Shown in pieces: positions 44,711 to 54,394 of a DNA stretch of 64,000 bases. Each line of letters starts with the position of its first letter. Position 1 is the first letter of the stretch. This DNA is from Aeromonas diversa CDC 2478-85. Its GTDB lineage: Bacteria; Pseudomonadota; Gammaproteobacteria; Enterobacterales; Aeromonadaceae. Under the pieces are notes generated by a model. It saw only the letters and a list, made by a program, of their open reading frames with translations, was not told where the DNA came from and did not search any database. The stretch spans positions 62,001 through 126,000 of the forward strand of contig NZ_CDCE01000016.1 of NCBI RefSeq assembly GCF_000819805.1, given 5' to 3'. The translations under genes and the position numbers were made by a program.

Positions 44711-45826
44711 ATGAAAAAAGTCGGTTTGGTCGGTTGGCGCGGTATGGTGGGCTCGGTGTTGATGAGCCGCATGCAGGAAGAGAAGGACTTCGCCCGCATC
44801 CAGCCCACCTTCTTCACCACCTCGCAAGCCGGCGAGGCCGCCCCCAACTTCGGCATCGATGCCGGCACCCTGCAGGATGCCTTCGACATCGATGCGCTCG
44901 CCAGTCAGGAGATCATCATCACCTGTCAGGGCGGCGACTACACCAAGGACGTCTACCCGCGCCTGCTGGCCACCGGTTGGCAAGGCTACTGGATTGATGC
45001 CGCCTCGGCCCTGCGCATGGAAAAAGACGCGGTCATCATCCTGGATCCGGTCAACGGCGACGTCATCGAACGCGCCCTGGACGAGGGCGTCAAGGCCTTT
45101 GTCGGCGGCAACTGTACCGTCAGCCTGATGCTGCTGGCCCTGGGTGGCCTGTTCAAGGCCGATCTGGTGGAGTGGGTGAGCGTGGCCACCTATCAGGCGG
45201 CCTCGGGCGGCGGCGCCCGTCACATGCGCGAGCTGGTTACCCAGATGGGGCTTCTGCGCGATGAAGTGGCGGTGGAGCTGGCCGATCCGGCTTCCGCCAT
45301 CCTCGACATCGAGCGCAAGATCACCGAGAAGACCCGCTCCGGCACCCTGCCGGTCGATAACTTCGGTGTGCCCCTGGCCGGTAGCCTGATCCCCTGGATT
45401 GACACCGCCCTGCCCAACGGCCAGAGCCGTGAAGAGTGGAAGGGCCAGGCCGAGACCAACAAGATCCTCGGCATCGACGGCGCCCCGGTTCCGGTTGACG
45501 GTCTGTGCGTGCGCGTCGGCGCCCTGCGCTGCCACAGCCAGGCCTTCACCATCAAGCTGAAAAAGGATCTGCCGCTGGTCGAGATCGAGGCCCTGCTGGC
45601 CGCTCACAACGACTGGGTCAAGGTGATCCCGAACGAGCGCGACATCTCGGCCCGTGAACTGACCCCGGCCGCCGTCACCGGCACCCTGGCCATCCCGGTC
45701 GGCCGCCTGCGCAAGCTCAACATGGGGCCTGAGTACCTCTCCGCCTTCACCGTGGGCGATCAGCTGCTGTGGGGCGCCGCCGAGCCCCTGCGCCGCATGC
45801 TCAACATCCTTCTCGATCGCGGTTAA
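44711..45826 (+). CDS. asd: Aspartate-semialdehyde dehydrogenase
   Basis: A 371-residue enzyme that reduces aspartyl phosphate to the semialdehyde for lysine, threonine, methionine and diaminopimelate synthesis. The NADPH-binding start [18 protein letters not shown] is followed by the active-site Cys in [11 protein letters not shown] (about residue 136) and the acid/base His in [10 protein letters not shown]. Length and sequence match the gammaproteobacterial (E. coli-type) Asd. TAGGA upstream of the ATG at 44711 decides the start. It is divergent from gdx. I see no lysine riboswitch in the 110-bp leader. Confidence 0.96.
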   Translation: MKKVGLVGWRGMVGSVLMSRMQEEKDFARIQPTFFTTSQAGEAAPNFGIDAGTLQDAFDIDALASQEIIITCQGGDYTKDVYPRLLATGWQGYWIDAASALRMEKDAVIILDPVNGDVIERALDEGVKAFVGGNCTVSLMLLALGGLFKADLVEWVSVATYQAASGGGARHMRELVTQMGLLRDEVAVELADPASAILDIERKITEKTRSGTLPVDNFGVPLAGSLIPWIDTALPNGQSREEWKGQAETNKILGIDGAPVPVDGLCVRVGALRCHSQAFTIKLKKDLPLVEIEALLAAHNDWVKVIPNERDISARELTPAAVTGTLAIPVGRLRKLNMGPEYLSAFTVGDQLLWGAAEPLRRMLNILLDRG

Positions 45827-45833
45827 GTGAAAC

Positions 45834-45895
45834 GGCCCTCCCCGATGGGGGAGGGCCATAGGCAACAAAAAGGGCTCCCAATGGGAGCCCTTTTT
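45834..45895. terminator. Double hairpin terminator between asd and satP
   Basis: A GGCCCTCCCC/GGGGAGGGCC hairpin (45834-45857) is followed by AAAAAGGGCTCCC (45867-45879), loop AAT and GGGAGCCCTTTTT (45883-45895). The second, perfect 13-bp stem has T tracts on both strands and serves both convergent genes. Confidence 0.92.
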
Positions 45896-45913
45896 CATCT
45901 CGACGCTGTGTTA

Positions 45914-46507
45914 TCAAGCTGCGGCTTTCAGCTCGGCAACCGGCTTGGCTTTCTCGCCAATCGGCAGCACGACGCGGCCAAACTGCTCGTTCAGCACGGT
46001 AGCCATGGCCAGATAGATGGCGCTGGCACCGCAGATGATCCCTTCGAAACCGGCGATGGTGCCGATCAGGGTGCTGCCGGTGAAGTCACGGGCGGCCAGC
46101 AGGAAGAAGAGTACGGTCAGGGAGGCGAAGACGAACTGTTTCACCTTGGGGAAGTTGACGGTGCCGCACAGCATGAAGAGGGTGAAGACGCCCCACATCA
46201 GCAGGTACCAGCCCATGTAGGCGTGGGGAGTGGCTTCGGCCAGACCCATGGTCGGCATGACGATCAGGGCAACCAGGGTCAGCCAGAACAGACCGTAGGA
46301 GGTGAACGCGGTCACACCGAAGGTGTTACCACGCTTGTACTCCATGATGCCGGCGATGATCTGGGCGACGCCGCCGTAGAAGAGCCCCATGGCCAGGATC
46401 ATGGCGCTGATCGGGAAAAAGCCTGCGTTGTGGATGTTGAGCAGGATGGTGGTCATGCCGAAGCCCATCAGACCGAGGGGAGCCGGGTTGGCCAATTTTT
46501 CACTCAC
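45914..46507 (-). CDS. satP: Acetate/succinate transporter SatP (YaaH family)
   Basis: A 197-residue, six-helix acetate channel/transporter. It opens with the family motif LANPAPLGLMGFGMTTILLN, followed by EYKRGNTFGVTAFTSYGLFW and the C-terminal GASAIYLAMATVLNEQFGR, nearly as in E. coli YaaH. It takes up acetate and succinate with protons. The start is a GTG at 46507, with GGAG 8 nt upstream. The longer open frame has no site. It probably recovers acetate excreted during PFL-driven overflow, though no direct link is visible. Confidence 0.93.
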   Translation of the reverse strand: MSEKLANPAPLGLMGFGMTTILLNIHNAGFFPISAMILAMGLFYGGVAQIIAGIMEYKRGNTFGVTAFTSYGLFWLTLVALIVMPTMGLAEATPHAYMGWYLLMWGVFTLFMLCGTVNFPKVKQFVFASLTVLFFLLAARDFTGSTLIGTIAGFEGIICGASAIYLAMATVLNEQFGRVVLPIGEKAKPVAELKAAA

Positions 46508-46690
46508 GGGAGCATCTCCAAAGGTGGGGGATTGATTAAAAAGTCGCGGGATTCTAGTCATGGCCTCGCGGCGAGACAAGGGGGAAAGCTCGGCTTTGAT
46601 GAAAAAAAACAACAATATTGCAGAGGGAAAACGAATTGTTCTCCCCCTGTGTGCACACTGTTGCGCGTTTGATGTGAAAAGAGAGGGGTT

Positions 46691-49525
46691 TTAGTTGGAC
46701 TCGGTCGAGAAGAAGACCCGGGGAGCCCCCTGCTCGCCCCCGATCTGGCTGTCGAGAACGAAGACCCGATCCGGCGGAATGTCGTAATCATCCACAAACA
46801 TCGTCTTGATGGTCTGGGCGCGGCGCGTGGCCAGGCGGCGCAGGCTCTTGTCGCTCACCGCCTGTTGCGTCGCCAGAGTCTCGATCCCCCACCGCCAGGC
46901 GCCATTGCTGCCCGGAACCAGCTGGTGAGTCAGCGCCTGTGCGCCGAGCGGATCATTAAAGGTGCTTTCGAAAAGAGACTCCAGCGCCTCTTGCAGCTCG
47001 GGATCCTGACCTATCTCGCTCAAGGAGACGCTGCGCTCGAGCTCCTTGCCGAGCTGGTTCTCCAGCTGTTGGCGCTGCAGCGCCAACAGATCGCCTTTCC
47101 TGTCCACCTCACCGCGCAGGTTGATCCCGAGCTGGGGGCGCTGCCGCAGGGCACCGGCCAGGCTGGCGATACGCTCACGCTGGGCCGGCGCCAACTCGCT
47201 CTCCCCCGGGGTAAAGCGCACTTCCTCCAGAGACTCGCTGCTCCCCGCGAGGGAGGCGAGTAGGGAGAAGGGGGAGGTGACTGCCTTGCTCAGGGTGTTG
47301 CCGAGCACGTTCCACAGCAGGCTGCCTATCTTGAAGTCGGGTTGATTGAGGTCCCCCTTGACCTTGAGATCCAGATTAATGACTCCACTGGCATCCGAGA
47401 GCAGGGCGATGGCGAGCTTGAGGGGGATATCCATGGCCTGCGGGCTCTCCACCTTCTCACCGAGCTTGAGCTTGGTGATGCGGATGTCGTTGCTCCCCTC
47501 GAGCCGGCTCCCTTGCAGCTGATACTTGAGGGTCATCGAGACCTGGCCGCGATCGATGGCGTAGCCGGCATAAGTGGCGCTGTAGGGAGTAAAGGTGGTG
47601 AGCTCCAGGCTTTTGAAGCTGGCGACCAGATCCAGCACCGGCTCGTCGGCAAGCAGGTTGGCACTCCCCTCGATAGAGACGGGGGCTGTGCTGTCCACCT
47701 TGCCCTGCAGGCTGATCCGTGAGCGGCTGCCCGCTATGTTGCTGACGTTGCGGGTCACGCCGTTCAGGGCGGCGATATCGACCACAAAGTCGCGGCTCAG
47801 GCGGCGATCGGCGAAGCGCAGGTTGCCCTGTCGGGTCACCACCTCATCGATATGCAGGCGCGGGGTAGGGCCGGCATCCTCCCGGGTGTCGACGCCGGGG
47901 AGCAGCAGGGAGGCCAGGTTGGTGTTGCCCTCCTTGTCTATCTCGAGGCGGCTGAAGGGCTGCTCCAACATGACCCGACCTATTTCGCTTTTCATGCCGA
48001 GCAGATCTACCCGTATCGGTCCGGCCCGCAGCGACTGCCAGGCGAGCAGTCGCTGGTTGTCGCGCTTGTCCACCACCTTCACATCGTCGATGGCAAGCTC
48101 TCCTTCGAGGGAGGCCTGGCGCCAGCGCCCCGTGTTGTCTTGCTCCAGGTTCAGCCGCTGACGGGTGTTGAGTATCCCCGACTCGACGCGCAGCCTCAGA
48201 TAGTTTTGTAGATAGGCCTGGGCCCAGCCGAGGGGGACTGCATCGAGCCCTATCGCGCCGCTCAGGCTGAGGGGCGAGAGCGTCAGCGAGCCCTCGAAGG
48301 ATCCCTTGGCCTGGTTGTCGACGAGGGTCGAGAGGGCAAGCTGGCTCTGCTTGTCGAGTCGCTCCGAGAGGGGGCCCAGCGTCACATTCAAGGCCGAGAT
48401 GGCGCGTTGCCTCGCCTTGCCCGAGCTCGACTCCCGCAGATCTACGCTGCCCTCTTTTATCTGAAGCCGCTCCAGCTGCCAGCGCCAGGGAGAGGGAGGC
48501 GTTTTGTCGCTTGTCTCTGCGGGGGGAAGCAGAGCCTGCAGGTCGGGTTGATAACGCTCATCGAGCGACACGGCCAGATGGGGGCGCTGCCAGCTGGCTC
48601 TTTTGATGCTGAGCCGCTGCTGCTGGCCATCGATCTTGATCCCCTCCAACGCGAGGGCGGCGAAGTCTAGCCACTGGTCGGGTCGCCCGGGCACGGGCTG
48701 GCTGCGTGCCAACCGGACCTTACCCAGCTGCACCTTGCCTCCCTCCAGCTTCCAGCCCACCTCGTTTACTTGCCAGCGGGCGGCGGCACTGAGCGAGCCC
48801 TGGGTGATCTTTGCCTTGAACCAAGGCTGCCAGAGCGGGGTAAAGGGGGCGAGAGAGAGCCCCTCGAGCCGGCTGTCACCACTCACCTCCCAGGGGGAGA
48901 GGCGCAGCTGCCCCTGGCTGTGCAGCGCCGCCCCGTTGAGGCGCGCGCTCAGGGTATAAGGCAAGGGTGCGCCGGACGTCAGGCTAAAGCCCGGCAGGGT
49001 CAGGTCGAGGGCATCCAGTGTGAGCGACGGATCCTGACGCGTTTTGGGCAGGTTACGGCCATCGCGGTAGTGGATTGCGCCACGTTGCATACTCAGCAAC
49101 CCGATTTCCAGCTCGGGCGAGGGCGCCGAAGGCGAGGCACTCGCGTCGCCGGTGAAGGGCGCCAGCGCCGTCATCAGATTGAGGCTGGCATCACCGGTGC
49201 GAACCAGATGGAGGTCAGCCCCCTCGAGACGGATTGCCGTGAAGATGAGCTTTCCCCCCCGCAGAGAGTCCCACCAGGCGGGCTCGATGCTGAGGTTGTC
49301 CCAGTCGAGCAGAGGCGCGCCCTCCCTGTCCTTGAGGGTCAGGGCTGGCAAACCGAGGGTGTGCACCCCGAACTCGGGGACTTGCCACTCCAGTTGCAGA
49401 CCGGTGCGCTCGGCCAGCCAGGGGGGAAGATAACGATGCAGGAGCGCGGGCGTCTGCCAGATCAGCAAAATGAGCAGTGTGAGCGGGATGAGGGGCCAGA
49501 AGCGGCGAAGGGTTGAAAACGACAT
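46691..49525 (-). CDS. DUF748 (AsmA-like) envelope protein
   Basis: A 944-residue protein with one N-terminal membrane anchor (about 10-28) and a very long periplasmic part. Repeated units such as LEGADLHLVR, IKIDGQQQRLSIKRASWQRP and LEQPFSRLEIDKEGNTNLASLL are typical of DUF748/AsmA-type beta-groove proteins, which are proposed to bridge the envelope for phospholipid transport. The C-terminal 200 residues (EEVRFTPGESELAPAQ and GINLRGEVDRKGDLLALQ) resemble a diverged OmpA-like domain. GGAG lies upstream of the ATG at 49525. It appears monocistronic. Confidence 0.85.
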   Translation of the reverse strand: MSFSTLRRFWPLIPLTLLILLIWQTPALLHRYLPPWLAERTGLQLEWQVPEFGVHTLGLPALTLKDREGAPLLDWDNLSIEPAWWDSLRGGKLIFTAIRLEGADLHLVRTGDASLNLMTALAPFTGDASASPSAPSPELEIGLLSMQRGAIHYRDGRNLPKTRQDPSLTLDALDLTLPGFSLTSGAPLPYTLSARLNGAALHSQGQLRLSPWEVSGDSRLEGLSLAPFTPLWQPWFKAKITQGSLSAAARWQVNEVGWKLEGGKVQLGKVRLARSQPVPGRPDQWLDFAALALEGIKIDGQQQRLSIKRASWQRPHLAVSLDERYQPDLQALLPPAETSDKTPPSPWRWQLERLQIKEGSVDLRESSSGKARQRAISALNVTLGPLSERLDKQSQLALSTLVDNQAKGSFEGSLTLSPLSLSGAIGLDAVPLGWAQAYLQNYLRLRVESGILNTRQRLNLEQDNTGRWRQASLEGELAIDDVKVVDKRDNQRLLAWQSLRAGPIRVDLLGMKSEIGRVMLEQPFSRLEIDKEGNTNLASLLLPGVDTREDAGPTPRLHIDEVVTRQGNLRFADRRLSRDFVVDIAALNGVTRNVSNIAGSRSRISLQGKVDSTAPVSIEGSANLLADEPVLDLVASFKSLELTTFTPYSATYAGYAIDRGQVSMTLKYQLQGSRLEGSNDIRITKLKLGEKVESPQAMDIPLKLAIALLSDASGVINLDLKVKGDLNQPDFKIGSLLWNVLGNTLSKAVTSPFSLLASLAGSSESLEEVRFTPGESELAPAQRERIASLAGALRQRPQLGINLRGEVDRKGDLLALQRQQLENQLGKELERSVSLSEIGQDPELQEALESLFESTFNDPLGAQALTHQLVPGSNGAWRWGIETLATQQAVSDKSLRRLATRRAQTIKTMFVDDYDIPPDRVFVLDSQIGGEQGAPRVFFSTESN

Positions 49526-49553
49526 GGATTCACTCCGGCCTGAGAGGGGGCCA

Positions 49554-50315
49554 TTATCGCATCGCCATGGCGTTGAGGCCATAGGCTTGCCAGAGCCTTG
49601 CCAGCTCTCCCTTTTGCTCCAGCTCGCTCAGGTAGCGCTGTAGCATGGGCAGGCTGAGTCGTGAGCTGGGATGGAGCAGGGCCCTGAGCTGGTACTTCTG
49701 ATCCCAGCGTTGGGAAATGAGCAGGCGATCCTTGAGCTCGGGGTGATGGGCAAGATAGCGCAGCAGATAGGCCTGGGTGATGATCCCCACATCGCCTCTC
49801 TCCAGCAGCAGGGCCTTGATGATGCTGACGTTATCCTTGACCAGCAAGATATCGTAGCGCCGCTGCAAGATGACGGGATCCCCTTCGAAGTCGGCAAAGC
49901 CGTAGTGATATCCTTTGACGCCAATGAGGCGCAGCTTGTCGATCCTGTCGAACAGGCGCTGGTCCCGCGTTGAATTGCTCAGTGCAACGTAGCGCTCGCC
50001 GTCATAGAGAAAAGGCGGTGAAACCATGATCCGCTCGCTGCTCCACCCCCAGTTGATGTCTTCGAACAGCATCATGTCGAAGCGCCCAAGTTGCAGCGCC
50101 TCGTAGCGGTTGGCACTCGAGGTGGGAACAAAGATGAAACGAAAGTCAGACTGTCCGGCATTGAGGGCGGCGATAAGATCCAGGGTCAGCCCCTGCCAGC
50201 CGCCGTCGCTGCGCTTCTCGACGAAGGGGGCAAAGGGATAGCCGCCGACCTTGATCTCGACAGTGCCCCAGGAGAAGAAGGCGCAGAATAAGCCCAACCC
50301 GATCAGCCACCTCAT
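49554..50315 (-). CDS. Periplasmic solute-binding protein, family 3
   Basis: A 253-residue periplasmic binding protein with a short signal peptide (cleavage near residue 17). GGYPFAPFVEKRSDGGWQGL and LDLIAALNAG are the family 3 start, followed by RYEALQLGRFDMMLFEDIN and the hinge KLRLIGVKGYHYGF. No permease or ATPase genes are adjacent, so it could be an orphan receptor partner rather than part of a transporter. The amino-acid-binding Arg/Asp pattern is incomplete, so the ligand cannot be named. Confidence 0.8.
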   Translation of the reverse strand: MRWLIGLGLFCAFFSWGTVEIKVGGYPFAPFVEKRSDGGWQGLTLDLIAALNAGQSDFRFIFVPTSSANRYEALQLGRFDMMLFEDINWGWSSERIMVSPPFLYDGERYVALSNSTRDQRLFDRIDKLRLIGVKGYHYGFADFEGDPVILQRRYDILLVKDNVSIIKALLLERGDVGIITQAYLLRYLAHHPELKDRLLISQRWDQKYQLRALLHPSSRLSLPMLQRYLSELEQKGELARLWQAYGLNAMAMR

Positions 50316-50351
50316 CCTTCATCCCCCCGCCGGCAACACTCTGAGCTTTTC

Positions 50352-50747
50352 CTAGCCGGCGCAGGAATTCAAGTCCTCCAGCGCCCTCTGGCAACGTTTT
50401 GCCGCGGCATCGAGCTCGGCCATCACCATGCGGATGTCCTCCATCTGCTGGTTCAGGGCACCTCGGCGCACGTCGATCAGCGCCAGCATGGAGTGTAGCT
50501 GGGTGCGGCTCGAGCGATCGGCGTCATAGAGTTCGAACAGCTCGCGCACCTCGGCCAGGCTAAAGCCCAGCCGCTTCCCCCTCAGGATCAGCTTGAGGCG
50601 GGTGCGATCGCGCTGGTCGTAGATGCGGCTCTGCCCCTCCCGGGTGGGGGTGAGCAGCCCCTCATCCTCGTAGTAGCGGATGGTGCGAGGGGTGATGTCG
50701 AACTCCTGGGCGAGCTGGGAGATGGTGTAGGTGATGGCACGTTTCAT
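50352..50747 (-). CDS. liuR: MerR family regulator LiuR
   Basis: A 131-residue MerR-type regulator. The winged helix YTISQLAQEFDITPRTIRYYEDEGLL is followed by TREGQSRIYDQRDRTRLKLIL and a coiled-coil dimer helix. There are no metal-binding cysteines in the effector region. LiuR controls leucine and branched-chain catabolism in gammaproteobacteria. The start has AGGAGGTGATC, a full complement of the 16S tail, and overlaps the liuE stop by 4 bp. It is the last gene of the leucine operon, an arrangement that gives feedback control. Confidence 0.88.
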   Translation of the reverse strand: MKRAITYTISQLAQEFDITPRTIRYYEDEGLLTPTREGQSRIYDQRDRTRLKLILRGKRLGFSLAEVRELFELYDADRSSRTQLHSMLALIDVRRGALNQQMEDIRMVMAELDAAAKRCQRALEDLNSCAG

Positions 50748-51658
50748 GAGATCACCTCCTGGCGCGCCTTGGCGCAGAGGGCGCGGCCGGTGCGCGATCC
50801 GTTGGGGCGCCCCAGCGCCCGACTGACCCACTCGCCGGTCGCGGCCAGGGACGGGAGACTGACCCCGCAGTCGAGCCCCAGCCCCTGCAACAGATAGACC
50901 ACCTCTTCGCTGGCCAGGTTGCCCGAGGCCCCCGGTGCATAAGGGCAGCCGCCGAGACCGGCCACCGAGCTGTCGATGAGGCGAATGCCCCGCTCCAGCG
51001 CCGGCAGCAGGTTGGCCAGCGCCTGACCATAGGTGTCGTGAAAGTGCACCGCCACCTGGCCAGCCGGCACTTCTCCCAGCACGGCGTCGAGCATGGGGGC
51101 CACGCTGCCCGGTGTGCCGACCCCTATGGTGTCGCCGAGGGATATCTCGTTGCACCCCAGATCGAGCAGCCGCGCGGCGAGCTGGGCGACCCGCTTGGGC
51201 CGGGTGATCCCGTCATAAGGGCAGGCGATGACGGTGGAGAGGTAGCCCCGCACCCGGATGCCGTGGCGACGAGCCTCGCTCGCCAGGGGGGCGAAGCGGG
51301 CCAGGGACTCCTCCACGCCGACGCCTATGTTGGCTAGGGTAAACCCCTCGGAGCAGGCGGTAAAGAGGCCAATCTCCTGCACGCCGGCGGCGAGGGCGGC
51401 CTTGAGCCCCTGCTCGTTCGGTACCAGGGCGCCGAGGCGCAACCCGGCATGGCGAGGCAGGGCGGCCAGCAGAGCGGCCGAGTCGGCCATCTGGGGGACG
51501 CGCTTCGCAGAGACGAAGGCGGCCACCTCGATGCGAGTGAGGCCGCTGTGCCAGAGGCGTTCCACCAGCTCGACCCGCAGCGGAAGGGGGAGGAGATGAG
51601 GCTCGTTTTGCAGCCCGTCGCGGGGGCCCATCTCCACCAGAGTGACGCGATCGTTCAT
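50744..51658 (-). CDS. liuE: Hydroxymethylglutaryl-CoA lyase
   Basis: A 304-residue TIM-barrel lyase that splits HMG-CoA into acetoacetate and acetyl-CoA, the last step of leucine breakdown. The start VTLVEMGPRDGLQNE gives the metal and substrate residues. The catalytic cysteine loop GLGGCPYAPGASGNLASE is at about residues 258-275. HFHDTYGQALANLL carries the metal-binding histidines. It is coupled to liuD upstream (adjacent stop/start) and liuR downstream. Confidence 0.95.
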   Translation of the reverse strand: MNDRVTLVEMGPRDGLQNEPHLLPLPLRVELVERLWHSGLTRIEVAAFVSAKRVPQMADSAALLAALPRHAGLRLGALVPNEQGLKAALAAGVQEIGLFTACSEGFTLANIGVGVEESLARFAPLASEARRHGIRVRGYLSTVIACPYDGITRPKRVAQLAARLLDLGCNEISLGDTIGVGTPGSVAPMLDAVLGEVPAGQVAVHFHDTYGQALANLLPALERGIRLIDSSVAGLGGCPYAPGASGNLASEEVVYLLQGLGLDCGVSLPSLAATGEWVSRALGRPNGSRTGRALCAKARQEVIS

Positions 51659-53569
51659 CTAGGCCTCCTCGAAACTGACCAGCGTCATGCCCTGGCTCAC
51701 CTGATCGCCGTGGGCACAGTGAATGGCGGCGACCCGGCCCGCATCGGGGGCGCGCAGGGTGTGCTCCATCTTCATCGCCTCGAGCACCACCAGGGGTTGT
51801 CCCTTCTCCACCGGCTCGCCGGTGCGTACCAGTACCTCCACCACCATGGCGTGCATGGGCGCGATGGCGCCGTGCGCCGCTTCATCGTCGAGCGGGTCCA
51901 GGTCGGGTTGGCACAGGATGAAGGGGAAGCGCTCTCCCGCCAGATAGAGGGCCGTGCCGCGCCACTCCTGGGTGTGCCAGCGCCCGTCGACGAAGAGCTG
52001 CAACCGCTGCCCCTCACGGCGCCAGGGGAGCCACTGCCCCTGCCAGGCGACATGGCGGCGGCGATCGAAGATAAGGGTCAGGGTGCGGCGCGCCTCGCCC
52101 AGCTGCAGGGTGAGCAGTAGCTCCTCCTGCCCACCGAGTCGAAAACCGCGATAGCGCTGCCAGGGGTCGTTACCCTTTGCCTCTGGCATCAGCAGCAGGG
52201 CGGCGGCGAGCCAGGCGAGCTCATCCGGCGAGGTGCTGGTCGTCGGCAGGGGCCACTGGGTGTGATGGGTCATGGCCAGCACCTCAGGCTCACGGCACAG
52301 GCGTGCCAGCAGGGCGCCGTTGTGGCTCAGGGGGGTCAGGGTCAACGCATCCAGGGCGGCCCCCAGTTGGGCCAGGGCGTCGGCGCGATCCCGGCCGTGG
52401 GCGATCAGCTTGGCGATCATGGGGTCGTAGTAGGGGGTGATGGTGTCCCCCGTCCGCACCCCGGTGTCGATACGCACCCCGCCCGGCCAGTGGAGGGCCT
52501 CAATGGTGCCGCTGGCCGGCAGAAAACCGGCGGCCACGTCTTCGGCGTAGAGGCGGGCCTCCACCGCGTGGCCGTCGATACGTACCTGCTCCTGGGTCAG
52601 GGGGAGGGGATCCCCCTGGGCGACGCTCAGCTGCCAGGCCACCAGATCCTGACCGGTGACGCATTCGGTCACCGGGTGCTCCACCTGTAGCCGGGTATTC
52701 ATCTCCATGAAGTAGAAGTCGTCACCACTGACCAGAAACTCCATGGTGCCGGCCCCCACATAACCGATGGCGCGGGCGGCGGCGACCGAGGCCTCCCCCA
52801 TGGCCCGGCGCAGGGCATCGGGCAGGCTCGGCGCCGGGGCCTCTTCGATCACCTTCTGGTGGCGTCGCTGCAAGGAGCAGTCCCTGTCCCCCAGATAAAT
52901 GGCGCGGCCATGGCGATCGGCGAAGATCTGCACTTCCACGTGGCGGGCCCGCTCGAGATAGCGTTCGAGCAGCACCCTGTCATCGCCGAAGGCGCTGGCC
53001 GCTTCGCGGCGTACCGAGGCCAGTGCCTCGGGCAGCGCCTCCAGGCTGTCGACCCGTCGCATGCCCTTGCCGCCACCGCCTGCCGCCGCCTTGATGAGCA
53101 GAGGCAACGGGATGTGGCGCGCTTCGGCGAGCAGGGTGGATTCGCTCTGATCCTCGCCGTGGTAGCCGGGCATCAGGGGCAGTCCAGCGGCGGCCATCAA
53201 GGCCTTGGCACCGGCCTTGTCGCCCATGGCGCGAATGGCGCTGGCCGGTGGGCCGACGAAGATCAACCCCGCTTGTTCGAGGGCCTCGGCGAAGCGGTCG
53301 TTTTCGGACAAGAAGCCATAGCCGGGGTGCACGGCATCGGCGCAGGCGGCGCGCGCCACCTCGAGGATCTTCTCGTGATCGAGGTAGCTCTCCCGGGCGG
53401 CAGCCGGCCCGATGGGCCAGGCCTCGTCGGCCAGCAGGGTATGCAGTGCCCCCTCGTCGGCCTCGGAGTAGACGGCGATGGTGTGGATGCCGAGGGCGTG
53501 GGCGGTGCGGATGATGCGGCAGGCTATCTCCCCGCGATTGGCGATAAGCAGGCGGCGGATCGGACTCAT
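51659..53569 (-). CDS. liuD: Methylcrotonyl-CoA carboxylase, biotin-carrying alpha subunit
   Basis: A 636-residue biotin carboxylase and carrier. The ATP-grasp domain contains KAAAGGGGKGMR, and MEMNTRLQVEHPVTE is the biotin carboxylase signature. The BT linker domain follows, and the C-terminal carrier has EAMKMEHTL with the biotinylated Lys about 35 residues from the end. With LiuB it carboxylates 3-methylcrotonyl-CoA. It overlaps liuC by 4 bp, and its stop abuts the liuE start. Confidence 0.95.
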   Translation of the reverse strand: MSPIRRLLIANRGEIACRIIRTAHALGIHTIAVYSEADEGALHTLLADEAWPIGPAAARESYLDHEKILEVARAACADAVHPGYGFLSENDRFAEALEQAGLIFVGPPASAIRAMGDKAGAKALMAAAGLPLMPGYHGEDQSESTLLAEARHIPLPLLIKAAAGGGGKGMRRVDSLEALPEALASVRREAASAFGDDRVLLERYLERARHVEVQIFADRHGRAIYLGDRDCSLQRRHQKVIEEAPAPSLPDALRRAMGEASVAAARAIGYVGAGTMEFLVSGDDFYFMEMNTRLQVEHPVTECVTGQDLVAWQLSVAQGDPLPLTQEQVRIDGHAVEARLYAEDVAAGFLPASGTIEALHWPGGVRIDTGVRTGDTITPYYDPMIAKLIAHGRDRADALAQLGAALDALTLTPLSHNGALLARLCREPEVLAMTHHTQWPLPTTSTSPDELAWLAAALLLMPEAKGNDPWQRYRGFRLGGQEELLLTLQLGEARRTLTLIFDRRRHVAWQGQWLPWRREGQRLQLFVDGRWHTQEWRGTALYLAGERFPFILCQPDLDPLDDEAAHGAIAPMHAMVVEVLVRTGEPVEKGQPLVVLEAMKMEHTLRAPDAGRVAAIHCAHGDQVSQGMTLVSFEEA

Positions 53570-54384
53570 GGGTTCTCCTTGTCGGGGTCCTGATGGGTTC
53601 GCCAGGCGGGGCGACGCTTGTCGAAGAAGGCCTGCATCCCCTCCTGGGCCTCTTTGCCGACGCGCACCCGGGCTATGGTGTCGACCGTGATCTCCTCAAA
53701 GAGGGCCGGATCGAGGGAGAGGTGGGCCAGGAGCCGCTTGGTCTCCTTCATCGCCTCGGGCCCGTTCTGGCACAGGCGCGCGGCCCGCTGGCGGCCGTGG
53801 GCCAGCAGTTCGGCGGGGGAAGCGCTCTCCTGCACCAGCCCCAGGCGACAGGCGGTGATGGCGTCGAAGGGCTCGGCGCTCAGCATATAGCGCTGGGCCT
53901 GACGCACCCCCATGGCACGCAGCACATAGGGGGCGATCATGGCAGGCACCAGACCGAGGGAGACCTCGGAGAGGCAGAAGCGCGCATCCTCGGCGGCGAT
54001 CGCCATGTCGCAGGCGGCGATGAGACCCAGGGCCCCCCCATAGGCCGCCCCCTGCACCAGGGCCAGGGTGGGCATGGGCAGGGAGTAGAGGGTGTGGAGC
54101 AGGCGCGCCAGCATGCGGGCGTCTTCCCGGTTGTGTTCGAAGTCGCTGTGGGCCTGGCTCTTCATCCAGTTGAGATCGGCCCCGGCGCAAAAATGGGCGC
54201 CCTCGGCGCGCAGGATAAGGACGTGGGGGCGGCGCTCGATAGGCTGGCCATGGGCGTGCCCGAGATCCTCGAGGGCCTCCAGCAGCTGCTCGATGAGCCG
54301 CTCATCGAGGGCATTGCGGCGCTCGGGGCGGCACAGGATGAGCTCGGCCACCGGGCCGTGCTGCTCCACTCTAAATCCGTTCAT
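53566..54384 (-). CDS. liuC: Methylglutaconyl-CoA hydratase
   Basis: A 272-residue crotonase. The CoA oxyanion hole is FCAGADLNWM (about residues 63-72). GAAYGGALGLIAACD and the acid LSEVSLGLVPAMI supply the remaining active-site motifs. GADLNWM and its location between the carboxylase subunit genes identify it as the 3-methylglutaconyl-CoA hydratase of leucine breakdown. AGGAGG upstream of the ATG at 54384 decides the start. A run of leucine- and alanine-rich helices forms the trimer surface. Confidence 0.93.
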   Translation of the reverse strand: MNGFRVEQHGPVAELILCRPERRNALDERLIEQLLEALEDLGHAHGQPIERRPHVLILRAEGAHFCAGADLNWMKSQAHSDFEHNREDARMLARLLHTLYSLPMPTLALVQGAAYGGALGLIAACDMAIAAEDARFCLSEVSLGLVPAMIAPYVLRAMGVRQAQRYMLSAEPFDAITACRLGLVQESASPAELLAHGRQRAARLCQNGPEAMKETKRLLAHLSLDPALFEEITVDTIARVRVGKEAQEGMQAFFDKRRPAWRTHQDPDKENP

Positions 54385-54394
54385 AGGGCCTCCT